DNA of 5,936 nucleotides from Actinomycetota bacterium (GTDB lineage: Bacteria > Actinomycetota > Actinomycetes > Streptosporangiales > Streptosporangiaceae): contig QGUZ01000314.1 in assembly GCA_003242605.1 (NCBI GenBank), positions 1 to 5,936 on the forward strand. The letters are read 5' to 3'. Below, piece by piece: positions 1-4,726 of this stretch. Under the pieces are notes generated by a model. It was not told where the DNA came from, did not search any database, and was given only the letters and a program-made list of their open reading frames with translations. The translations under genes were made by a program, and so were the position numbers. The stretch's first letter is position 1, and the number at the start of each line of letters is the position of its first letter.

Positions 1-493
1 GGATCACGTCGCCCGGCCGGATCACCTGGCCGCCGATCACGATCGGCACGTTCACCGACCCGGCGGTGGCCTTCACCGTGCCCTGGGCGCTGATCGCGGC
101 CGACCACACCGGGAAGCCCATCTCGCCGAGCTCGGCCGAGTCCCGCGACCCGGCGTTGATCACCGCGCCGCGCACGCCGCGGTGCTGCAGCGCGGTGGCG
201 AACAGCTCCCCGAACATGCCGTCGGTGCACGGGGAGGTGGTGGTCACCACCAGGATGTCGCCGGGCCGGCACTGCTCCACGGCGACGTGGATCATCAGGT
301 TGTCGCCCGGCCAGCACAGCACGGTCACCGCGGTCCCCGCGACCCGGTGGCCACGGTTCACCGGGCGCAGGTGCGGGCCGAGGTAGCCCTCGCGGCCCAG
401 CGCCTCGTGCACGGTCGCCACGCCGTACTTCGCCAGGGCGTCGACCTGGTCGAGCGGGGCCCGCTCGGGGTTGGTCACCACGACGCCTCTCAT
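1..493 (-). CDS. HMG/CHA-type aldolase, RraA-like fold (3'-truncated by window edge)
   Basis: Probable 4-hydroxy-4-methyl-2-oxoglutarate / 4-carboxy-4-hydroxy-2-oxoadipate aldolase, a cytoplasmic, divalent-metal-dependent class II pyruvate aldolase that in known pathways (gallate, protocatechuate 4,5-cleavage) splits the last intermediate into pyruvate plus pyruvate or oxaloacetate. Translating the minus strand from the ATG at 493-491 gives 164 residues before the window edge; the family is usually about 210-240, so the C-terminal end is missing. Visible family signatures are PGDNLMIHVAVEQ (62-74), CTDGMFGELFATA (89-101), the metal/substrate pair R117-D118 in NAGSRD, MGFPVWSAAISAQGT (125-139) and GSVNVPIVIGGQVIRPGD (145-162). 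The start is supported by a strong ribosome site, GGAGG at 505-501, 7 nt upstream. It is divergent from the PLP enzyme gene and shares its 194-bp control region. Family membership is clear; the exact substrate is inferred. Such proteins are often mislabelled as menaquinone methyltransferase (MenG). Confidence 0.88.
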   Translation of the reverse strand, partial: MRGVVVTNPERAPLDQVDALAKYGVATVHEALGREGYLGPHLRPVNRGHRVAGTAVTVLCWPGDNLMIHVAVEQCRPGDILVVTTTSPCTDGMFGELFATALQHRGVRGAVINAGSRDSAELGEMGFPVWSAAISAQGTVKATAGSVNVPIVIGGQVIRPGDVI

Positions 494-596
494 GCCACCA
501 CCTCCGTCACCAGCGGAACGACTGACGCCTGAATCTCTCATACGGCCTGCGGGAGGGGCGGACGCGGGTCGGGGTGTCCCGATCGCGCCCGGTCCC

Positions 597-625
597 ACCT
601 TGCTGTCTGTCGCCGAAATTGTCAA
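597..625 (-). promoter_or_regulatory. Possible minus-strand promoter of the aldolase gene
   Basis: On the minus strand, a perfect TTGACA (625-620) lies 17 bp from CAAGGT (602-597), a weak -10 match. It would start transcription near 590 and give a leader of roughly 97 nt for the aldolase. The -35 falls inside the left palindromic box. The weak -10 keeps confidence low. Confidence 0.25.
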
Positions 626-648
626 CAATTTTGGTGTTGTCAACAATT
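617..648. promoter_or_regulatory. Twin palindromic operator, probable GntR/FadR-type site
   Basis: TTGTCAACAATT occurs at 619-630 and again at 637-648. Each copy contains the palindrome TTGT-CA-ACAA; the first extends to AATTGT-CA-ACAATT (617-630). The copies are 18 bp apart start to start, and stand out as an AT-rich island in GC-rich DNA. Known operators of FadR-type GntR regulators have the form nTnGTnnACnAn, which these fit; that regulator class is an inference, since no regulator gene is in the window. The boxes overlap the predicted -35 and -10 of the plus-strand gene and a TTGACA element on the minus strand, so one repressor could control both divergent genes. Confidence 0.7.
619..647 (+). 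promoter_or_regulatory. Predicted promoter of the PLP enzyme gene
   Basis: TTGTCA (619-624, five of six matches to TTGACA), a 17-bp spacer and AACAAT (642-647, four of six matches to TATAAT) form a plausible housekeeping promoter. It predicts a transcript start near 654 and a leader of about 34 nt before the ATG at 688. Both elements lie inside the repeated palindromic box, so a protein bound there should block the promoter. Confidence 0.45.
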
Positions 649-687
649 ATGTCGCATGGGCGTGGGCGGCCGTGGAAGGCTCTCTGC

Positions 688-1872
688 ATGGACGACTTTT
701 CCAGCCTGGAGACCCTGCTGCTGTACGCCGACGCCGACGACGACGCCGAGCCGGGCGTCGCGCCCCCGATCCACGCCGCCGTGCCGTTCTCGGCGCCGAG
801 CGCGGAGGCGTTCGCGGAGCTGAGCGCCACGCCCCGGCACGACCGCTTCTACCGCCGCTACGGCAGCCCGACCCAGACGCGGCTGGAGAAGGTCCTCGCC
901 GCGGCGGAGGGCGCCGAGGCCGCGCTCGCCACCGCCTCCGGCATGGGCGCGATCTCCACCACGCTGCTCGCGCTGCTCTCCACCGGGGACCACGTGGTGG
1001 CCCAGCACAGCATGTACGGCGGGACGCTCAACCTCCTCAAGGACGTCGCCCCCCGCCTCGGGATCGAGGTCACCTTCGTCGACCAGACCGACACCTCCGC
1101 CTTCGCCGCCGCGCTGCGGCCGAACACCCGCCTGGTGATGCTCGAGACCCCGAGTAACCCGCTGCTGCAGCTCACCGACCTGCGGGCGGTCGCCGGCCTC
1201 GCCCGCGAGCGCGGCATCCGCACCCTCGCCGACAACACCGTCGCCACCCCGGTCAACCAGCGCCCCCTCGAGTGCGGCGTGGACCTGGTCGTGCACAGCG
1301 TCACCAAGTCGCTGTCCGGCCACTCCGACGTGCTCGCCGGGGTCGTCGCGGGCTCCGGCGAGCTGATCGACCGGATCTGGCACACCCACATCCTCACCGG
1401 CGCGGTCCTGTCCCCGCACGACGCCTGGCTCGCGCTGCGCGGCCTGCGCACCCTCGTCATGCGGGTGCGGCGGCAGAACGAGAACGCCCTCGCCCTCGCC
1501 CGCTTCCTGCAGGACCACCCCGGCGTGGCCGCGGTCAACCACCCGGGGCTGCCCGAGCACCCGCAGCACGACCTCGCCAAGCGCCAGATGACCGGGTACG
1601 GCGGGCTGCTCAGCTTCCGGCCGCACGGCGGCCGGGAGACGGCCGAGCGCCTGCTGTCCGCGCTCCGGCTCGTGCGCCGCGCCCCCAGCCTCGGCGGCTA
1701 CCGCACGCTCGCGGTACGGCCCGCCGCCATGTGGGCCATCGAGCTCACCGACGAGCAGCTCGAGGAGGCCGGGGTGCCGCCCGCCCTGATCCGCGTCGCG
1801 GTCGGGCTGGAGAACACCGACGACCTCGTCGCCGACTTCGAGCGCGCCCTCGCCGCGGCCGGGGCCGCCTGA
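688..1872 (+). CDS. PLP-dependent trans-sulfuration family enzyme (Cys/Met metabolism)
   Basis: 394-aa, fold-type I PLP enzyme of the cystathionine gamma-synthase / gamma-lyase / methionine gamma-lyase family, full length for the family. Visible residues: the Y-x-R phosphate motif contributed to the neighbouring subunit (Y55, R57 in YRRYGSPT), SGM (84-86) at the cofactor phosphate, Y110 in MYGGT stacking on PLP, ETPSNP (153-158), D182 in ADNT contacting the pyridine nitrogen, Schiff-base lysine K207 in HSVTKSLSGHSD, and R369 in LIRVAVGLEN for the substrate carboxylate. The usual SLGGxE[ST]L...HPAxMTH segment is altered: 334-349 reads SLGGYRTLAVRPAAMW, with Arg339 for the specificity Glu and Trp-Ala for Thr-His; Phe54 replaces the Glu that precedes the Tyr in human cystathionine gamma-lyase. 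The ordinary lyase/synthase specificity is therefore doubtful. I chose ATG 688 because GGAAGG (674-679) lies 8 nt upstream; earlier in-frame ATGs at 574 and 649 have no such site and fall in or before the promoter and operators. Confidence 0.9.
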   Translation: MDDFSSLETLLLYADADDDAEPGVAPPIHAAVPFSAPSAEAFAELSATPRHDRFYRRYGSPTQTRLEKVLAAAEGAEAALATASGMGAISTTLLALLSTGDHVVAQHSMYGGTLNLLKDVAPRLGIEVTFVDQTDTSAFAAALRPNTRLVMLETPSNPLLQLTDLRAVAGLARERGIRTLADNTVATPVNQRPLECGVDLVVHSVTKSLSGHSDVLAGVVAGSGELIDRIWHTHILTGAVLSPHDAWLALRGLRTLVMRVRRQNENALALARFLQDHPGVAAVNHPGLPEHPQHDLAKRQMTGYGGLLSFRPHGGRETAERLLSALRLVRRAPSLGGYRTLAVRPAAMWAIELTDEQLEEAGVPPALIRVAVGLENTDDLVADFERALAAAGAA

Positions 1873-1891
1873 CCGCGGCCGGGGCGCGGTC
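1871..1891 (+). terminator. Hairpin at the end of the PLP enzyme gene
   Basis: Perfect 7-bp stem GACCGCG / CGCGGTC (1871-1877 with 1885-1891) around a 7-nt loop, beginning inside the TGA stop. There is no T-tract, which is common in actinomycete terminators. In DNA this GC-rich, chance hairpins are frequent, hence moderate confidence. Confidence 0.4.
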
Positions 1892-1972
1892 GCCGCGGCC
1901 GCGCCGCCCCGGGCGGGAGCGCCGGCTTGGGCCGCCGGATCGCCTCGCCCACCGGTCGATCCACCGTCAAAA

Positions 1973-1981
1973 TGCGATAAT
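1973..1981 (+). promoter_or_regulatory. Predicted extended -10 element upstream of the oxidoreductase gene
   Basis: TGCGATAAT combines a TGn extension with GATAAT, five of six matches to TATAAT, in a short AT-rich patch within otherwise GC-rich spacer. No convincing -35 is visible. Transcription would start near 1988, leaving a leader of about 89 nt before the ATG at 2077. The rest of the 204-bp spacer (1873-2076) shows only the hairpin next to the preceding stop codon. Confidence 0.4.
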
Positions 1982-2076
1982 CCGGGTTTGCGGCCTGAGT
2001 GGCTCGGCCCCGGCACAGCCGCCGATCCCGCCGGCCGTACAGGTGTCCCTCGGTGAAGCTCGGAGGTGGGTACGGC

Positions 2077-3132
2077 ATGGCGGACGTCCCGGGTGGCGGC
2101 GGGCCGAGGCCGGAGGGCGACGCGGCCGCGCCGCTGCGGATCGGGCTGCTCGGCGCGGCGCGGATCGCGCCGGAGGCGATCGTCAAGCCCGCGCGGGCCG
2201 GCGGGCACCGGATCGTCGTGGTCGCGGCGCGCGACCGGGAGCGGGCCAAGGAGTTCGCCGAGCGCCACGGCGTGGAGCGGGTCGCCGCCTCGTACGCCGA
2301 GGTGGTGGCCGACCCCGAGGTCGACGTCGTCTACAACCCGCTGGTCAACGGCCTGCACGGGCCGTGGAACCTCGCCGCGATCGCCGCGGGCAAGCACGTG
2401 CTCACCGAGAAGCCGTCCGCGGCCAACCGGGAGGAGGCCGCCGAGGTGCGCGACGCCGCGGCGCGGGCGGGCGTGGTGTTCATGGAGGGCTTCCACTACC
2501 TGTTCCACCCGGTCAACCGGCGGCTGCGCGAGCTGGTGGCGAGCGGCGAGCTCGGCGAGGTGCGGCACGTGACGGCCGCGTTCAAGGTGCCCGGGCCCGG
2601 CCCCGACGACCCCCGCTGGTCGCTGGAGCTCGCCGGCGGCGCGCTCATGGACCTCGGCTGCTACTGCCTGCACGCGCTGCGCATGCTCGCGCCGTACCTC
2701 GGCGGCGAGCCGCGCGTGGTGGCGGCCCGCGCCGGGGAGCGGGCGGGCCGGCCACAGGTGGACGAGTGGCTCGACGCCGACCTGGAGTTCCCCGGCGGCG
2801 CCACCGCCTCGGCGAGCTGCCACATGGCCTTCGACGGGCGCGACCTGAGCCTCACCGTGACCGGCACGCGCGGCGAGGCGACCGTGCCCAACTTCCCGCT
2901 GGCCCACCAGGACAACCGGATCGTGATCCGCACCCCCGATGGGGAGCGGGAGGAACGCCACGGCGACCGCACCACGTACCACTACCAGCTGGAGGCGTTC
3001 GCCGCGCGGGTACGGCAGGGAGTCCCGCTGCCGATCGGCGCCGACGACGCGGTGGCCACGATGGCGCTCATCGACGACTGCTACCGCGCCGCCGGGCTGC
3101 CGCCCCGGCCGCGCCTGCCCCGCGTCGGCTGA
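2077..3132 (+). CDS. Gfo/Idh/MocA family NAD(P)-dependent oxidoreductase
   Basis: 351-aa cytoplasmic dehydrogenase with the two-domain Gfo/Idh/MocA layout. After a Gly/Pro-rich tail of about 20 residues comes the nucleotide-binding Rossmann start RIGLLGAARIAPEAI (21-35). The next strand ends in AARD (50-53), followed by YNPLVNGLHGPWNLAAI (86-102) and the hallmark T-EKP (110-113), whose K112 is the conserved catalytic lysine. The C-terminal substrate-binding part includes MEGFHYLFHP (136-145) and GGALMDLGCYCLHALRML (187-204), carrying the D192-x-G-x-Y/H set typical of the active site. Family relatives are sugar, inositol and dihydrodiol dehydrogenases; the pattern is closest in feel to the D-xylose / dihydrodiol dehydrogenase branch, but the substrate cannot be read from sequence. 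ATG 2077 has GGAGGTG (2062-2068) 8 nt upstream; the upstream in-frame ATG at 1999 lacks a ribosome site and reads through spacer-like sequence. It appears to be a single-gene unit with its own promoter. Confidence 0.9.
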   Translation: MADVPGGGGPRPEGDAAAPLRIGLLGAARIAPEAIVKPARAGGHRIVVVAARDRERAKEFAERHGVERVAASYAEVVADPEVDVVYNPLVNGLHGPWNLAAIAAGKHVLTEKPSAANREEAAEVRDAAARAGVVFMEGFHYLFHPVNRRLRELVASGELGEVRHVTAAFKVPGPGPDDPRWSLELAGGALMDLGCYCLHALRMLAPYLGGEPRVVAARAGERAGRPQVDEWLDADLEFPGGATASASCHMAFDGRDLSLTVTGTRGEATVPNFPLAHQDNRIVIRTPDGEREERHGDRTTYHYQLEAFAARVRQGVPLPIGADDAVATMALIDDCYRAAGLPPRPRLPRVG

Positions 3133-3144
3133 CCGCGGCGCCCG

Positions 3145-3164
3145 CCCGGAGCGGCCGATCCGGG
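3145..3164 (+). terminator. Weak hairpin after the oxidoreductase gene
   Basis: CCCGGA (3145-3150) pairs with TCCGGG (3159-3164) around an 8-nt loop, with a G-T wobble and a further C-G pair extending the stem. It lies 13 nt past the stop codon and just before the menB promoter. No T-tract is present, so this may be a terminator or chance pairing. Confidence 0.3.
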
Positions 3165-3189
3165 TGACCGGGCACCGGACGGGGTGGAG

Positions 3190-3204
3190 TACGCTGCGGT
3201 GCCA
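3190..3204 (+). promoter_or_regulatory. -10 element for leaderless menB transcription
   Basis: TACGCT (3190-3195) fits the actinobacterial -10 consensus TAnnnT and ends 8 nt before the A of the menB ATG at 3204. At that distance RNA polymerase would start on or next to the start codon, giving a leaderless mRNA. Consistent with this, no ribosome site is well placed: the nearest purine run, GGAG at 3186-3189, is 14 nt from the ATG and upstream of the predicted transcript start. GTGACC (3164-3169) is a possible but badly spaced -35 (20 bp). Confidence 0.5.
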
Positions 3205-4079
3205 TGACGGACATCGGGTCGGGTGACGCCGCGCGGGATCTGTACGCGCCGGTGAAGTGGTCGCAGGTCGGCGAGTACGAGGACATCCGTCTCGACTACA
3301 GCGGGGACGGCATCGCCAAGATCACCATCTGCCGCCCGGAGGTGCGCAACGCCTTCCGGCCGCAGACGCTGATCGAGATGTCGGACGCGCTGGTCATCGC
3401 GCGGGAGGACCCGAGCATCGGTGTGATCATCCTCACCGGTGAGGGGGACAAGGCGTTCTGCTCCGGCGGCGACCAGCGGGTGCGCGGGGACACCGGCTAC
3501 CTCACCGACCCCACCGACCCGCGGGGCGTGGGCCGGTTCCACGTCACCGACCTGCAGATCCAGATCCGGCGGCTGCCCAAGCCGGTGGTCGCCATGGTCG
3601 CCGGGTACGCCATCGGCGGCGGGCACGTGCTGCACCTGGTCTGCGACCTGACGATCGCGGCGGACAACGCCAGGTTCGGCCAGGTCGGCCCGAAGGTCGG
3701 CTCGTTCGACGGCGGGTACGGCGCCGGGCTGCTCGCCGAGCTGGTCGGCGTGAAGAAGGCCAAGGAGATCTGGTTCCTGTGCCGCCAGTACGACGCGCGG
3801 CAGGCGCTGGAGATGGGCCTGGTCAACGCCGTGGTGCCGCTCGCCGACCTGGAGCGGGAGACGGTCGCCTGGTGCCGCGAGATGCTGCGCATGTCGCCGA
3901 CCGCGCTGCGGCTGATGAAGGCGAGCTTCAACGCCGCCACCGACGGCATGGCCGGCATCCAGCAGCTCGCCCACGACGCCAACCTGCTCTTCTACGCCAC
4001 CGAGGAGGCGAAGGAGGGCCGCGAGGCGTTCAAGGCGAAGCGCACCCCGGACTTCAGCAGGTTCCCGCGCCGGCCCTGA
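3204..4079 (+). CDS. menB: 1,4-dihydroxy-2-naphthoyl-CoA synthase (MenB)
   Basis: 291-aa crotonase-fold enzyme that closes the second ring of menaquinone by an intramolecular Claisen (Dieckmann-type) condensation of o-succinylbenzoyl-CoA to 1,4-dihydroxy-2-naphthoyl-CoA, in the cytoplasm. Diagnostic blocks: FCSGGDQRVRGDTGY (85-99; oxyanion-hole and substrate loop), GYAIGGGHVLHLVCDLTIAA (134-153), GQVGPKVGSFDGGYG (159-173), EIWFLCRQYDA (188-198), LLFYATEEAKEGR (261-273) and a C-terminal KRTPDFSRFPRRP. Aligned to E. coli MenB with an offset of six, Q160 and G162 match the bicarbonate-binding Q154/G156, S167 and D169 match S161/D163, and Y264 matches Y258. Gly at 162 marks it as type I (bicarbonate as external base), unlike the M. 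tuberculosis enzyme with Asp there. Val161 replaces the usual Thr. Length is normal (285 in E. coli). It lies 71 bp after the oxidoreductase gene with its own predicted promoter, and no other men gene is in view. Confidence 0.97.
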   Translation: MTDIGSGDAARDLYAPVKWSQVGEYEDIRLDYSGDGIAKITICRPEVRNAFRPQTLIEMSDALVIAREDPSIGVIILTGEGDKAFCSGGDQRVRGDTGYLTDPTDPRGVGRFHVTDLQIQIRRLPKPVVAMVAGYAIGGGHVLHLVCDLTIAADNARFGQVGPKVGSFDGGYGAGLLAELVGVKKAKEIWFLCRQYDARQALEMGLVNAVVPLADLERETVAWCREMLRMSPTALRLMKASFNAATDGMAGIQQLAHDANLLFYATEEAKEGREAFKAKRTPDFSRFPRRP

Positions 4080-4089
4080 CCCGGCGCGC

Positions 4090-4106
4090 GCGGGCGGTCC
4101 GCCCGC
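4090..4106 (+). terminator. Probable menB terminator hairpin
   Basis: GCGGGC (4090-4095) pairs with GCCCGC (4101-4106) across a GGTCC loop, 10 nt after the menB stop codon. The complementary stretch is 8 nt on each side if the loop is ignored. A T-tract is absent. Position and stem strength make it a reasonable factor-independent or pausing terminator for a high-GC host. Confidence 0.4.
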
Positions 4107-4122
4107 CGGGCAGGTGAGCTTT

Positions 4123-4150
4123 GGGGCGCCCGGTTTTGTCGGGGCGCCCC
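4123..4150. repeat. Doubled self-complementary GGGGCGCCC box
   Basis: GGGGCGCCC at 4123-4131 recurs at 4141-4149 and the second copy continues to the perfect palindrome GGGGCGCCCC (4141-4150). Because the unit is nearly self-complementary, the copies are direct repeats 18 bp apart and also form a 9-bp hairpin (4123-4131 with 4142-4150) around a T-rich loop. Two readings are open: a second terminator after menB, or two operator sites for a dimeric regulator placed just upstream of the -10 at 4153. The short TTTTGT sits in the loop rather than after the stem, which argues against a classical terminator. Confidence 0.5.
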
Positions 4151-4152
4151 GC

Positions 4153-4158
4153 TACATT
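4153..4158 (+). promoter_or_regulatory. Predicted -10 element of the zinc-protein operon
   Basis: TACATT fits TAnnnT and lies immediately after the doubled GGGGCGCCC box. No good -35 is found at the usual distance. Transcription would begin near 4165, giving a leader of about 34 nt to the GTG at 4199. Confidence 0.4.
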
Positions 4159-4207
4159 CGCGATCACTTCATCGCCTCGGACGTGGAGGTCGTCAACAGT
4201 GATCGCG
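4159..4207 (+). repeat. 10-bp inverted repeat enclosing the ribosome site and start codon
   Basis: CGCGATCACT (4159-4168) is the exact reverse complement of AGTGATCGCG (4198-4207); one wobble and two more A-T pairs can extend the stem outward to 4156/4210. The 29-nt loop holds the ribosome site GGAGG (4185-4189) and the right arm contains the GTG start codon (4199-4201). In an RNA that includes both arms the start codon would be paired. An mRNA starting near 4165 would lack most of the left arm and be free. The repeat could also be a DNA-binding site. Confidence 0.55.
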
Positions 4208-4726
4208 GATTCGGCCGCGCCTGAGGCGCGGCCGTCGTCATCGTGGGAGCACAGCAGCACGGCGCGGGTGATCCCGCCGGTCCGGCCGCGCAAGCTGGCG
4301 AAGGTCCCCTTCGTCGAGCTCGCCGGCGGGCGCCTGCAGGGCGTGGTGTCGAGCGGCTCGGACATCGCCCGGGTGTACGTCTCGTCGATCGCCGCCGGCA
4401 CCCACGGCTACAGCTGCGGCACGAACAACAACCGGCCGTGCGGCGGCCTCGGCCACGGGATGTGCAAGCACCTGCGCGCCCTGGTCGACGAGGCCGTCCT
4501 GCAGTACGGGCTGGACCGGGTCGCCCGGTACCTGCGCGTCGAGGTGGACGCCGAGGTGACCACCGGGGCGCAGCTGATCGCCCGGATGCGGGGGAGCCGG
4601 ACCCCGGCGGCCGGGGAGGCGGTGTTCAGCCGGTTCCTGCGCCACCTCGCCTACCTGGAGCTGCCCGGCACCACCGGGCCGCTGCCGGAGATGCACTGGT
4701 TCCCGGCCACGGGGGCGGTGGGCTGA
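4199..4726 (+). CDS. SWIM-like zinc-finger protein of unknown function
   Basis: 175-aa protein with one clear landmark: YSCGTNNNRPCGGLGHGMCK (71-90) followed by H91, giving C73-x7-C81-x7-C89-x-H91. This resembles the SWIM zinc-binding domain (CxC-xn-CxH), with a preceding beta-hairpin-like segment (GVVSSGSDIARVYVSSIAAG, 48-67) and a following helix HLRALVDEAVLQYG (91-104), as in SWIM domains. The CxC pair is opened to C-x7-C, so this is SWIM-like, not canonical. Zinc binding and a role in nucleic-acid or protein contacts are inferences from that family. The N-terminal 30 residues are Ser/Pro-rich and probably disordered; no signal peptide or membrane segment is seen. GTG 4199 is chosen because GGAGG (4185-4189) lies 9 nt upstream; an in-frame TTG at 4121 lies in the repeat region, and GTG 4268 has no suitable ribosome site. 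Its stop overlaps the next start by one base, so the two genes are translationally coupled. Confidence 0.8.
   Translation: MIADSAAPEARPSSSWEHSSTARVIPPVRPRKLAKVPFVELAGGRLQGVVSSGSDIARVYVSSIAAGTHGYSCGTNNNRPCGGLGHGMCKHLRALVDEAVLQYGLDRVARYLRVEVDAEVTTGAQLIARMRGSRTPAAGEAVFSRFLRHLAYLELPGTTGPLPEMHWFPATGAVG
4212..4234 (+). promoter_or_regulatory. 10-bp hairpin in the first codons of the zinc-protein gene
   Basis: CGGCCGCGCC (4212-4221) and GGCGCGGCCG (4225-4234) are exact reverse complements separated by TGA, an all-GC 10-bp stem with a 3-nt loop spanning about codons 5-12. Its position directly after the inverted repeat around the start codon suggests early translation or elongation is modulated. No T-tract follows. 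If the true start were GTG 4268 this would be a leader hairpin instead. Confidence 0.4.

Noticed and set aside
1..493. Reading the RraA-fold gene as a menaquinone methyltransferase linked to menB
   Set aside because: That is an old misannotation of the RraA family; the protein has the HMG/CHA aldolase motifs and no SAM-binding motif, and lies two genes away on the other strand.
66..532. Plus-strand small open frames overlapping the aldolase gene
   Set aside because: Antisense to a gene with strong family motifs, no ribosome site or recognisable product.
574..687. Upstream in-frame starts (ATG 574 and 649) for the PLP enzyme
   Set aside because: The extra N-terminus would be encoded by the operator/promoter boxes and lacks family similarity; ATG 688 has a proper ribosome site and gives the normal family length.
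640..2982. 780-aa open frame on the minus strand across the PLP enzyme and oxidoreductase genes
   Set aside because: It lies antisense to two genes with clear family motifs, has no family signature, and its composition (Gly/Arg/His/Val-rich) is what the complement of high-GC3 coding DNA produces.
1869..3140. Shared string CTGACCGCGGC at the stop codons of the PLP enzyme and oxidoreductase genes
   Set aside because: Only about 11 bases, partly stop codon and common GC-rich trinucleotides; only the first occurrence forms the 7-bp hairpin. Probably chance.
1272..3167. 631-aa open frame on the plus strand in a second frame
   Set aside because: It crosses the PLP enzyme's stop, the spacer and most of the oxidoreductase gene, and is extremely Arg/Ala-rich; a frame shadow.
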